From contig NC_061454.1 in the NCBI RefSeq assembly GCF_022581195.2, forward strand, positions 6,696,001-6,760,000: 64,000 nt of DNA, given 5' to 3'. Both the position numbers and the translations under genes were made by a program. The DNA comes from Helicoverpa zea (taxonomy: Eukaryota > Arthropoda > Insecta > Lepidoptera > Noctuidae). Shown here one piece after another: positions 12,543-22,407 of the stretch. How positions within the stretch are numbered: position 1 is the stretch's first letter; each line of letters starts with the position of its first letter. Under the pieces are notes generated by a model that worked only from the letters and a program-made list of their open reading frames with translations, was not told the origin of the DNA and made no database searches.

Positions 12543-12836
12543 ATGGTGAAAAAGTGTTGCGTTTCTACTTGCAAAAGTGAATCCTATGGTGGTTGCAATA
12601 TATCGTTCCACAGGTTAGCTAATAATAACATTTTCGTAAATCAAACAACTAGGGTGCCCATGAATTCTTGTAATGAGTCAAAATAAGGGTGATGGATTTT
12701 AAAACTGTTGTACTATTGTTATAGCTTCCCAAAAAATGAAGAAAGGCGACATAAACGGCTCAGCAGTCTATGTGTGAAGCAAAAATACAAAATAAAACAG
12801 TCTTCACTTCGAATCTTCCTGCTTTTATACTGCTAA
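12543..12836 (+). pseudogene. Truncated THAP-domain gene (60 codons)
   Basis: Two exons (12543-12613 and 12725-12836), GT/AG junctions, 183 nt in frame. Exon 1 reads MVKKCCVSTCKSESYGG and ends near NISFH, the usual start of a THAP zinc finger: two cysteines, then a Phe-His pair before the intron. Exon 2 opens SFPKNEERRHKRLSS, matching the FP...RR helix that follows. The reading then drifts into KQSSLRIFLLLY and stops, so the second zinc pair (Cys-x2-His), the core tryptophan and the C-terminal motif are lost. THAP domains bind DNA and occur in P-element-type transposases and host regulators. This is best read as a broken remnant or a gene whose later exons are gone. It is unrelated in detail to the intact THAP gene at 31.4 kb. 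Confidence 0.6.
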
Positions 12837-13667
12837 TTCCCGCTAATTATTAAAAGCCTATATTAGTATTTTAAGGTCAAAAACTGCATAAGTTTAAATA
12901 TCAATACCAATCTGTGTTTAATAATCGTAGCAAATTCGGATTTGTCTCACATAGCTTAATCTCATAGTCACCCTATTAGAAAGGGACAGACGGCCTCCGT
13001 ACTAACTGTTTCACTCGGCTCGTTTTTTGGGTAAAGGTGCGCAGTCCTGTTTACTATATTATGTCTATGTATGTAGGTCACTCATTGACTTATTCTAAGC
13101 TCGATGAGGCCACTAGAATAAAGGATTCAGACTGGAGTGGACCGTGAAAAGTCACAGCTATTACCTGATTGTTGTCAGGTAAAAAGCAACGACTTTAAAG
13201 TAGGATAATTCTCCTTTATTCATGACAACACTTCCAGATACCCGAAGTTCATTTGCAGTGGCGGATTAAGAGTATCCGAGGCCCTAAGCACAGAGCCTGT
13301 GTAGACCCTCTATTGCTTAAATGTAAATGGAAGGAATGGAATGGAAGGTTGAAGAAGTTAACCGAGCGAAGCGACCGTGATGCCTATGTAGTTACAAATG
13401 CGACATTTTTTTCGGACTCATACGGTGGTAAAATTTATCCCAAATGTACTTAATTTTTTGTTCTGAATACGCCAGAGAAGCGAGCGCGAAATTTTAATTA
13501 TTTTTAAGACTCAGAACCAAAATTACGTTCAATGTAGCCCAAACGTAGGTACTTAACTTTTTATTTGTTGGCAAATGTAAAAACGAGGACATAGGTCAGT
13601 CACGCCGCGCGCGCGTATGCGTACGGTTGGATATTGTGCGTGACGGTGTGGTATTACGGATTTAAAA

Positions 13668-15062
13668 ATGTCCTCTGTGGTTAAATGTGCAAACTGCAAT
13701 GTAGTGATCAACGAAGTTTTGGCCTTCGTCCATAATAAGATTGCTGTTATGGACGATGAAAGTATTAGCAGAATCTGTGTGAGCGCTTTCTCTGAGAGTG
13801 AAATAGTAGCGGCGAAGAATCTGTTGTTCGAATCGTTGCCGACAAAGAAACGTAAGATAACGAGGAGGAAGGCCGGTAAAAGTGTTCGAAACATAGACGA
13901 CATCATCTGTGTTATTCGCGATACCGACTCCGAGGATATCCCCGTCTTCGTGGCCCGCGATCTTGAGAAGTTACCCCCGGTTCTGTTCGATCATGTTGAC
14001 GTGACGAGGCTACTGAAAGATATTGTTAAGCTGCGGCAGGATCTCGACATGATGAAAGAAGATTATGCTACAGTTAAACAGATGAACCAGTTGAGAACTG
14101 AGGTGCAAAATCTTTCATCAGGATGGCGCAATGTAAACACCAAAAGAGGTGCAAATGTCGCAAGACTTGCAAACTTTGAGTGCGATAGTGGTCCCATCGG
14201 GTTGCCGCCAGAGTGCAATGAAGGCAGTAGTGAATGTTATCAACAACAATCTACGTTGGAATCAGCATTAAAAACCGTTATTATCGATAATAAAATATTG
14301 GAGGGTAATAGTCAAAGTCATCAAGGCGAGTCTACCGTCGAACGACGAGCAACGGCTACGATGACGCATGTCGCTGGTCAGCTGATCGAGTCGCTTGCGG
14401 CTCCGCACGCGCAGTCGGCGCCCGTTCCACCGCCCGCGCCGGTGCGCGAGGCGGTCGCTGGGGCATGGCCCCTGACGCCGTCCCCCGCGGCGACCGGCGG
14501 CCGCGGTCCCCTGTCCCCCGCTCAGCTGCCGACATTATCTAGTCCGGCCACCAGTACTGCGCCGCTACCACCACCAGTCGATAGAAATGGATCCAGCCCT
14601 ATGGCGCCTAAATCCTTAGCGGAGATTGTTAAAGAAGGGAATTGGAAGACACAGGCCCCGAGTGAACAGTGGATTCGTGTTCAAAACAAAAGGTTTCGAA
14701 ACCGTTTCGTTGGGAAGCGAGGAAAAGCGGAGCCTGAGCCTGGATGTAATTTTATGGCAGCGGAAACTAAGGTTCCCATGTACATTTATAATGTGGCAAA
14801 GGGCGTGTCTGTGTGTGATATCCATACCTACATAAAGAAAAAAACTAACATGGATGTTAAAATTGAAAAAATGGACATGAAGTTAGCGAAGGATTACGAA
14901 TCATACAAAATATTCGTACCAAAACATTCCTTAATAAATTTCCTTAATGATGACTTCTGGCCAAAGGGGGTAGCCTATCGTCGATTTGTTAACATTATCA
15001 AACGTGATAAGGAAAATGTCCGTGTGACTAGCGAGAATATAGGCAAATCGAATAATTTATGA
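13668..15062 (+). CDS. LINE ORF1 protein
   Basis: 464 residues, intact. The start opens with a Cys-x2-Cys pair (KCANC). A basic KKRKITRRKAGK stretch lies near residue 65, a predicted coiled coil near residues 115-150 (heptad leucines and methionines around DIVKLRQDLDMMKEDY), and a long Pro/Ala/Ser-rich linker at about 240-325. A conserved C-terminal region with TKVPMYIYNVAKG and FLNDDFWPKGV follows. In related LINEs ORF1 binds the element RNA and forms the ribonucleoprotein. ORF1 ends in ATGA, so its stop codon overlaps the ORF2 start by four bases, which implies translation by termination-reinitiation. Codon use is GC-richer than the surrounding host genes. Confidence 0.85.
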   Translation: MSSVVKCANCNVVINEVLAFVHNKIAVMDDESISRICVSAFSESEIVAAKNLLFESLPTKKRKITRRKAGKSVRNIDDIICVIRDTDSEDIPVFVARDLEKLPPVLFDHVDVTRLLKDIVKLRQDLDMMKEDYATVKQMNQLRTEVQNLSSGWRNVNTKRGANVARLANFECDSGPIGLPPECNEGSSECYQQQSTLESALKTVIIDNKILEGNSQSHQGESTVERRATATMTHVAGQLIESLAAPHAQSAPVPPPAPVREAVAGAWPLTPSPAATGGRGPLSPAQLPTLSSPATSTAPLPPPVDRNGSSPMAPKSLAEIVKEGNWKTQAPSEQWIRVQNKRFRNRFVGKRGKAEPEPGCNFMAAETKVPMYIYNVAKGVSVCDIHTYIKKKTNMDVKIEKMDMKLAKDYESYKIFVPKHSLINFLNDDFWPKGVAYRRFVNIIKRDKENVRVTSENIGKSNNL

Positions 15063-17830
15063 ATAATATCAACTTGATAAGTTTTAACTGCAAAAATGTG
15101 ACGAGGTCAGTGGAATGCGTGCGGCAGCTTTGTCGCTCGGCAGATGTTGTGGCGCTGCAGGAGACGTGGCTTATGCCGCACGACCTTGGATACCTGGCCA
15201 CGATAGACAACGACTTCGCCTGCACGGGTACCTCTGCAGTGGATACAGCGGCAGGAGTGTTACGCGGCAGGCCCTATGGCGGAGTTGCCCTACTGTGGAG
15301 AAAGGTTGCGTTTCCGACGGTAACCGTAGTAAAGTGCGATAGTGTGCGTCTCGCCGCGATAAAAATCGAGCTCAGTGATCGTTCCATCTTAATATTTTCT
15401 GTGTATATGCCTACCGAATCCAATGATAACTTAGTGGAATTCACAGAGTGTCTTAGTGAAATGACAGCTATAATTGACAGTCACAATGTACAGTCAGTGT
15501 TCATGTTAGGGGACTACAATGCGCACCCCGGTGAGTCATTTGCTACCGAACTTTTATCTTTTTGTGCAGAACAATCGTGGTACTGTGTAGACCTAGAACT
15601 TATGCCGTCGGACAGTCATACGTTTGTCAGTGATGCGCACGGTTGTCGGCGCTGGCTCGATCACTGTCTTGTGACAGGTGATGCGCGGCAGTCCGTGTCC
15701 GCAGCCTGCGTGTTATATAATACTTATTGGTCTGATCATTACCCCATATCTATACGTTGTAATTTTAATTTCATTAAGCCTAAGATTTGTATACCCACTG
15801 TTTGTATAAATAGAATAGTCTGGGGCGAACGTGACTCGACTCAAATAGCGAAATATAATAGTGTATGTCACTCTAGACTTCGTGAAATTGATTTTCCCTC
15901 AGAATTAAGAAGTTGCTCAGATAATATGTGTTGTAACAAAAGTCATAAAATCCTGTTAGATAACATGTATGACGAGATTATTTGTATAATGTCGGAGGCC
16001 GCTTTAAGTAGTTATAATGTTACTGAAAAGCGTAGAGGTAAACACATTACTGGGTGGAATAGGCATGTCCGAGGCGCTCATGAGAGGGCTCGGATATGTT
16101 TTCTGGCTTGGCTGTATGGGGGTAAGCCTGAGGCGGGACGTCTTTATGATGATATGTGTGCAACAAGGCGCGCTTTTAAATCAAAATTAAAGTGGTGTCA
16201 AAAGAACCAAGAACAGATAAAAATGGATATTATTGCCGAACTTCACTCAAATAAAAAATTCGGTCAGTTCTGGAAAAATACCAATAAAATGAATCATAAG
16301 CCGGGCCTCCCCGTCAGCGTGGCGGGAATGCACGAGCCTAGTGAGATCGCCACTATGTTCTCCCACCATTTCAGAGTGGTCTCGCCTCTGGGGCCAGCGC
16401 GGCAGGAGCCCGATGCTGAGGAAGGTGGTGAACGTAGTGTTTATTTTACTGCGAAGGAAGTGCGTTCGGTGATCAAAGGCATGGTGAGGGGTAAATCCCC
16501 GGGTCACGACAGCCTCAGCATCGAGCACCTGCAGCACGCAGGTGTACACTTACCCAGAGTGCTTGCTATGTTTTTTACTCTGTGTTTAGGCCACGCTCAT
16601 CTGCCTGATAATCTAATGCGCACTATAGTTGTACCTGTCATTAAAAATAAAACTGGTGATACATCGGATGTAAACAACTATAGACCGATCTCACTAGCCA
16701 CAGTGATAGCCAAAGTGTTGGACAGTCTGCTTGGTCAGCACCTGGATAAACACGTCTCGCTAAATGACGCGCAGTTTGGATTCAGGCCTGGGCTTTCCAC
16801 CGAGAGTGCTATCCTGTGCCTCAAGCAGACTGTACAATACTACACGAGTAGAAAGACCCCAGTCTATGCATGCTACCTAGATTTATCGAAAGCATTCGAT
16901 CTAGTATCGTACGATATTCTATGGGATAAATTAAAGGACGAAACTTGTTTACCTAGGGAATTTGTGCTATTATTTATGTATTGGTATAATAAGCAAAAGA
17001 ATTGTGTAAGATGGGCAGGCTCTCTTTCGGAGGAATATAGGCTGGATTGCGGGGTGAGGCAGGGGGGGCTGACCTCTCCCACGTTGTTCAGCCTGTACGT
17101 CAATGGGCTGATCGATGAGCTCAGCAGCACCGGCATAGGGTGTCATATAGATGGAGTATGCGTGAATAACATCAGCTACGCAGACGATATGGTGCTGCTG
17201 AGTCCATCGATTGGTGCCTTACGAAAGCTCCTAAAAATTTGTGAGTCCTATGCGGTGGCTCATGGGCTCAAATATAACGCAAAAAAGAGTGAAATAATGA
17301 TTTTCAGACCGGACAACAAGCGATACACATTCGTTCCGAAGTTCACTCTAAGTGGAACAGCTCTAAATAAAGTTGAAAAATTTAAGTATTTGGGCCACTG
17401 GGTCACCGAGGATCTTAAGGACAGTGAGGATATTGAAAGGGAGCGCAGAGCGCTGTCCGTCCGTTGTAACATGTTGGCCCGCAGGTTTTCACGGTGCACA
17501 GGGACTGTCAAAGTTGCGCTTTTTAAAGCATACTGTCAGTCCTTTTACACCTGTACCCTGTGGGTTAACTATACGCAGCGGACGTACAGCGATCTGCGCG
17601 TTCAATACAATAACGCGTTCCGGGTGCTGATGGGGCTGCCGCGCCACTGCAGCGCCTCCGCGATGTTTGCGGCGGCTGGCACAGACGGCTTTGCTGCCAT
17701 TATGCGCAAGCGGTGCGCTTCTATCATGCGCCGCACGCGCGACAGTCCCAACAGCATTCTGCGCGCGCTGGTGGATCGGTGGGACTCTCCGATACTGGCA
17801 CGCTGGATACGGTTGCATGCAATCGTCTAG
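15059..17830 (+). CDS. LINE ORF2: endonuclease and reverse transcriptase
   Basis: 923 residues with no interruption. The N-terminus is an apurinic-like endonuclease: SFNCKN start, Glu35 in LQETWL, LGDYNAH in the middle, and SDHYPI as the catalytic His strand near residue 225. The reverse transcriptase spans about residues 490-760: NNYRPISLATVIAK, QFGFRPGLSTESA, the YLDLSKAFD metal-binding strand, GVRQGGLTSP, and the YADD box at about 707-710. A C-terminal cysteine/arginine-rich thumb-like region follows. ORF2 proteins nick the target DNA and copy the element RNA at the nick. Every catalytic motif is intact, so this copy could still encode a working enzyme. Confidence 0.95.
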   Translation: MNNINLISFNCKNVTRSVECVRQLCRSADVVALQETWLMPHDLGYLATIDNDFACTGTSAVDTAAGVLRGRPYGGVALLWRKVAFPTVTVVKCDSVRLAAIKIELSDRSILIFSVYMPTESNDNLVEFTECLSEMTAIIDSHNVQSVFMLGDYNAHPGESFATELLSFCAEQSWYCVDLELMPSDSHTFVSDAHGCRRWLDHCLVTGDARQSVSAACVLYNTYWSDHYPISIRCNFNFIKPKICIPTVCINRIVWGERDSTQIAKYNSVCHSRLREIDFPSELRSCSDNMCCNKSHKILLDNMYDEIICIMSEAALSSYNVTEKRRGKHITGWNRHVRGAHERARICFLAWLYGGKPEAGRLYDDMCATRRAFKSKLKWCQKNQEQIKMDIIAELHSNKKFGQFWKNTNKMNHKPGLPVSVAGMHEPSEIATMFSHHFRVVSPLGPARQEPDAEEGGERSVYFTAKEVRSVIKGMVRGKSPGHDSLSIEHLQHAGVHLPRVLAMFFTLCLGHAHLPDNLMRTIVVPVIKNKTGDTSDVNNYRPISLATVIAKVLDSLLGQHLDKHVSLNDAQFGFRPGLSTESAILCLKQTVQYYTSRKTPVYACYLDLSKAFDLVSYDILWDKLKDETCLPREFVLLFMYWYNKQKNCVRWAGSLSEEYRLDCGVRQGGLTSPTLFSLYVNGLIDELSSTGIGCHIDGVCVNNISYADDMVLLSPSIGALRKLLKICESYAVAHGLKYNAKKSEIMIFRPDNKRYTFVPKFTLSGTALNKVEKFKYLGHWVTEDLKDSEDIERERRALSVRCNMLARRFSRCTGTVKVALFKAYCQSFYTCTLWVNYTQRTYSDLRVQYNNAFRVLMGLPRHCSASAMFAAAGTDGFAAIMRKRCASIMRRTRDSPNSILRALVDRWDSPILARWIRLHAIV

Positions 17831-17990
17831 CTGTCCAACCGAACCTGCCAGTTCATTATTTATTGTGATTTAAATGTTTTAGGTATTAGTAGTTACTAAC
17901 ACTAGTTTATAAGCTTGTAATTTTACTAACAAATATGGATGTAATTTTAGGATGAATCCGAAATAAATGATTTATTATTATTATTATAAA

Positions 17991-18714
17991 TGTATGTCTC
18001 TTCCAGACCTCGGGACTATAGAGTCCCGGATTTTTGGGAGGCGAACATGGGGCCGAAGCCAACACGCTGAAGCCCTTTTGAGACAACTTTAATGAAATGG
18101 TGACACAAAACCGACGATTATCCCTGTATACACTATAGAAATGTACCCAAGGACAATCCCCGGTTCTGTGCTAAACTATTGCTAACTATAGATGAAAACT
18201 ACTTAGGCTATTGTGATGGGATGCTAATGGACTAGGAATGGGGAAACTACGGGAGCTATGGCACCTGCCGATGACAATGTATTAAATACATGTTAAAATG
18301 GCAGGTGGAGACTCGCCAACTCACTTACTGGGCCCCCGGGAATCAGTCACTGAAAAGCAACAAGAGGGCAACAGGGACATGAGCGGCTGAGAAGGGTGAG
18401 GATACCTCGGCGGACTTTAAACGCAGATCACGCGCTCCCTGTGGGTCCAGCATCACCGGCCCACTCGCCACTTACCACGAGGCACCTACCCTCCGAGCGG
18501 GCTGCTAACCCTGCTCTAGCGACTCCACTCTGACCGGCCGATGAAGGCAAGCCAAGAGGCGGGAGACCTATCCCCCGTCATACTTCACTCCGGCAGGCCG
18601 GAGATGGGGGACAGTATACTCTCCCTGGAGCACTCGGATATATAGCCCCGCGGGGTCGCTACTCCCCGTCATCCGCCTCAGATGCCCTGCGGGGCTTATT
18701 ATTATTATTATTAT
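17991..18714 (+). mobile_element. 3' end of a second LINE-like repeat with (TTA)n tail
   Basis: GC-rich non-coding sequence with the hairpin-like 'gggactatagagtccc' near 18012. It ends 'gatgccctgcggggc' followed by (TTA)n at 18698-18712. It directly follows the first LINE's own tail. The hAT array resumes right after this second tail ('agtttctgaatacgcg'), so both pieces appear to have arrived as one cassette. It looks like the 3' untranslated end of another LINE family, but I cannot name the family. Confidence 0.6.
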
Positions 18715-18953
18715 AGTTTCTGAATACGCGAGCGCAGCGAGCGAGAAATCTTAATTATTTTTTAAGACTCAGAACCAAAATTATGAAAAAGGGCTACATT
18801 TCAAACCTTCATTTCTTTCTGTTGGACAAGTAAGATGGATATAAACATAAGATCAATAACAACAAGCTTTGCTTCGCGACGTTGGTCCGCAGACCACTTG
18901 GAAGGCCTCCAGGGACCACCAGTGGTCCGCCAACCACCGGTTAAGAACCACTG

Positions 18954-19110
18954 ATCTAAAGCATCCAAAATTTTCGGATATGTTTGTTGTATTGCACTCG
19001 TAGTTACAGCGTGAGCTTCCCAACGAGTGTCCGATAGCGACTTCAGAACGCTATCGTTGCCTATTAATTCTTTTAAAACTGCCCAACGATGAGTAGAACC
19101 CAAAAAAAAA
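18954..19110 (-). pseudogene. hAT transposase fragment
   Basis: The minus strand reads STHRWAVLKELIG, then LKSLSDTRWEAHAVT and IQQTYPKILDALD, with no start and no catalytic region. This is the well-conserved mid-region of hAT/ZMYM-type transposases (pattern ...STRRW..L... LS.TRW..R). It is cut off by the end of the inner hAT element at 18953 and by poly-A-like runs near 19105. It shows the composite element descends from a once-autonomous hAT transposon. Confidence 0.7.
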
Positions 19111-19387
19111 AAATTGTATAACAACTGCACAATTGAAAAAAAAAATCATTGCGATCGTACTCGTACAACAATCAACAGCACTTCGACCAATCAAGTTTAG
19201 AGGCGGGGGTGTATGAAGGGTCACTCCCGAACTGCTCGCGCCTTGTGATTTCGGACATATTGTGGATGAATCTCGATAAAATGTAGGTATAAAATGAAAT
19301 GCCAGCAGAGGATGGAGGCCCCTGGAGAACAGGGGCCCCAAGCACGTGCTTGTAGTGCTTATACGTTAATCCGCCACTATTCATTTG

Positions 19388-19852
19388 TGGGGTAAAAAGT
19401 GACTGACGCTTTTTTCCGCGGAGCTTGGCATCCAGTAAGAAAAGTCGCTACAAAATTCTTGGTAAGACTGTGCTCCGAAAAAAAAAATAAAACCGTGTCG
19501 TCTAAAAACACAGTAAACCTTTGAATCATTGTAAAAGTAGATGTTTCGTGAATTCATTTATTTTTATTTTGCCACCAAATTTTAGATTCATAGAGCGATT
19601 ATAAACTAGAATTACATTTACAGTTAGCGTCTGGATAGGTAATTATTTTATTCGTTGGAGCTGGAATTTTATTCATTATTACTGGCAACATTGTTTGTCA
19701 ACGTGTCAATGCGATTTGTACGCGTTGCATGTTAGTTGCCAACACGGTTCACCGTCGCTCTACTTTATAATTTTTGTGAGTTAAATTAAAACCTGACAGA
19801 CTGTTGCTGTGCATAGTGAGTGTTTCATAATTGAAGCAGATCATTTTTAACA
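19388..19852. promoter_or_regulatory. SEC61B upstream region
   Basis: The 465 bases between the composite element and the SEC61B start must hold the SEC61B promoter and 5' UTR. The stretch from 19690 to 19790 is less AT-rich and holds 'caccgtcgctctactttat'. No gene is seen; no promoter element is named with confidence. Confidence 0.4.
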
Positions 19853-20817
19853 ATGGTACGTATCTTATTAGAAAAGTGTTGTTAATTTAATGGTATTTTC
19901 TAACAAGAATATTGGTGTATGGATTATATTCATGAATTTAATCATCATTTATATTATGTTTTCAGCCTCCTTCTCCTAGTTCCACGAACGTTGGATCTGG
20001 TGGTCGCTCACCCAGCAAGGCGACTACAGCCCCACGGTCATCCAGCGGGAGCACAGTTCGCCAACGTAAATCTACAACGACTACTACTGCCGCTAGAAAT
20101 CGCAGCACAGGGGCCGGATCCGGTGGCATGTGGCGATTCTACACCGATGACTCTCCAGGCGTTAAAGTGTAAGTTGACAAACCTAACATGTTTGTTTTGT
20201 GCTGAAAGGACACATCTTTATCTAATAAACTTAAAAATAATGTATTTACAGTTAATTTGGTGAGTGGGTTGTCTTGTATATACGTTATGGTTTAAAGAGC
20301 TCTCTCTCTGATAAATCTATTAGGATTATATTTCAGTAAATTGTTACCATTTTTGTTTATGCCAAATGACGAATTTATGGCACCTTTATTCATAATTATA
20401 CAGATATACCTACTTTCAAACAATGGTTGATGTGAAACAGATGAAGTGATAAGATTTGCTTATCCAATTAATTGCATAGTTACTTTTGTTGATGTACTTT
20501 TTTTCAGCTTTTTACATCTAATTATTTACTATCTCTTCAATAACCTACTGTCTGCTGGTACTTTTACACACAATAGAATATCAGTATTGTGCATTGTGCA
20601 TTTTGTACAAAAGGACAGTTTGTCCCATATTGCACACATTCATATGCAGACAAAAGTCCCTAATAAAATATTTAATTCTAAAACAAACTTCAGATATTGG
20701 TATTTAACATATTTTTTTTTTATTTGCAGGGGTCCAGTTCCAGTTTTAGTTATGTCTCTCCTCTTCATTGCGTCTGTATTTATGCTTCACATTTGGGGTA
20801 AATACACAAGGGCGTAA
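19853..20817 (+). CDS. SEC61B: SEC61 beta, ER protein translocon subunit
   Basis: Three coding exons: 19853-19855 (just the ATG, followed by a GTACGT donor), 19966-20168 and 20730-20817. They total 294 nt, giving 97 residues, the usual size for the family. The cytosolic part is Ser/Thr/Arg-rich and leads to GAGSGGMWRFYTDDSPGVKVGP, the signature of Sec61 beta (written here only in part: MWRFYTDDSPG). A single C-terminal membrane helix follows (VPVLVMSLLFIASVFML), ending HIWGKYTRA, so it is a tail-anchored protein of the ER membrane. It is the small subunit of the Sec61 channel that imports secretory and membrane proteins. An AATAAA lies at 20900-20905. An exon coding only the initiator Met is notable but splices cleanly. 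Confidence 0.96.
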
Positions 20818-20905
20818 TTTCCACATATTTAGTAACTGGTTGTTCGAAGAAAGAGTGAAAGTGATTGATATGGAGTTGGGTGTTAAGATATGATTTTTAA
20901 ATAAA

Positions 20906-22407
20906 TTATGTAATTTAATCTTATTCTGCAATAAATATAAGTTCTATACATAAAAGTATTTATTTTATTTATTCTGATACCCAAAGGCTCAAAGCTCACA
21001 ATGAATACTATATTACAGTCATATCTTGCCTCTGCTAGTGCTTTCTCCCATATCCTGTGGGGAATACTTTGTAGACACAAATAGTATGTTTAAAGGTCAT
21101 GGAACATAGGCGCAGCCATTCTTAGGTAGGTACAAGCTCACTGCCATGGGCTTTTTACATTCATGTTATAAAATGAGATATGATTTAAGATTCAAATAAC
21201 AATTTAATCACTGGGTTGGAGCTGGGTTGTATACTGAAAGATTTTTTAAATCAGCCCAGTAGTTTTCGAGATAAGCACATTCAAGGAAATAAACAAACTT
21301 CAGCGCCATTAAATTACTATAAGTTTAAATAAATAAAAAAACAAAACATGATATTTATTATGTCTAAATAAAATTTGGTGGGAAGAATTAGGTCTTCTGT
21401 CCTAAGTGACCATTGGCTTGCGGTCATTGTGGTGTTTTTTCAAATATTGAACGCAACTCGGAAATCGAACCAAAAGGCCAATGCACAACAGTAGCGGTAT
21501 GCGACTACCTACAACTAAACTAACGAGGAATTAGTCTTGAGTCTAGGTAAAGCTACGGCATAGGTGCCTACCTAGGTATCACACTTTAGAAAGGATATTA
21601 GGCACCTACTCTACATTTTCATGTACTTAGATGTTAAACGGAGACATGGATAGATCCAGGTATTTGTTAGTACCTAGTTAACTTTGAAAACCTTATCTAT
21701 AATTATGAGGAAACACTTGTTCGTACCTATGCTAGAGGCTACAAAACTACTGAACCGTTTTGCTACAATATTCCAGAGTAACGGAAGCGGACCCCAACAT
21801 AGTTGGGAGTCTCGAAGGAAGAAGATTGCAGGGTAACATAGCCTATATCTTATCGTAATGTGTTCAGAAGTTCCCCCGGGAAGAGGATAAAACTTTGGAA
21901 AAACAGCTCTAAGGTTTTATTTAAAACCCGAACTGGAAATCAAACTCAGGAACCCGTGCACAGCAATAGTGCTGTTACTACTACTAGACTAGACCAACGA
22001 GAAAGTGTTAAGGTAAATCTGTGACAATACCTATCATTGAATACAAACAATCTTTATCTGGATAGATCGGGGTACATCTGTGAGGTGAAAACTTTGATAA
22101 TGACGTTATGATGAAAATTTATTTTAAATAAAACTATAAGATTAAAAATACAAATGATTTTATTTTGATTGATATTCTATTATTAAAAAATAATTACAAA
22201 AAATAATCTTAAACCTAAGACACAATTATTATAAATGAGAAAAAACTATTTACAATATCAGCCTTATATTGAATTTCAAAAATTATTGAAGAGTAATCTC
22301 AGTGCTTGAGTTAATAGCTGCTTTATTGTTTTAGCTCACTGCCTCACTGACGGCGGGAAAGAAATGTACCTACTATTTCAGCTGCAAATGAGACAATTCA
22401 AAGCAAT
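20906..22407. other. Intergenic between SEC61B and frizzled 3' ends
   Basis: About 1.5 kb between convergent genes, with no gene supported. Repeat fragments are visible: the 'cccagtagttttcgagataagc' type tail near 21250-21310 and a 'ggaccccaacatagttgggag' phrase near 21790, which has a partner near 49400-49425 and is a common moth repeat. The minus-strand poly(A) signals of frizzled lie near 22130-22170. Confidence 0.5.

Larger units (their letters stand above)
13590..17990 (+). mobile_element. Full-length two-ORF LINE retrotransposon
   Basis: A non-LTR retrotransposon with a GC-rich 5' leader from about 13590, ORF1 (13668-15062), ORF2 (15059-17830), AATAAA at 17962 and a (TTA)n tail at 17971-17987. 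Both frames are open from start to stop. Domain order (coiled-coil ORF1; apurinic-type endonuclease then reverse transcriptase in ORF2) places it among the jockey/CR1-like LINEs; I do not assign the clade. It sits inside the GCGAGCG array of the composite hAT element, and the target duplication is at most the short 'atag'. Confidence 0.85.
13256..19379. mobile_element. Composite hAT element split by LINE insertion
   Basis: The ends are 'cagtggcggattaa' (13256-13269) and 'ttaatccgccact' plus a mutated last base (to 19379). The 8-bp duplication 'ttcatttg' flanks it at 13248-13255 and 19380-19387. The left arm (13256-13589) and right arm (18715-18953) hold GCGAGCG-type arrays. The right arm also holds the complete right end of the first hAT family ('ccaccggttaagaaccactg' to 18953) without its left end. 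A minus-strand hAT transposase remnant lies at 18954-19100. Between the arms, 13590-18714 is a LINE cassette. So one insertion now contains at least three other elements. Confidence 0.8.
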
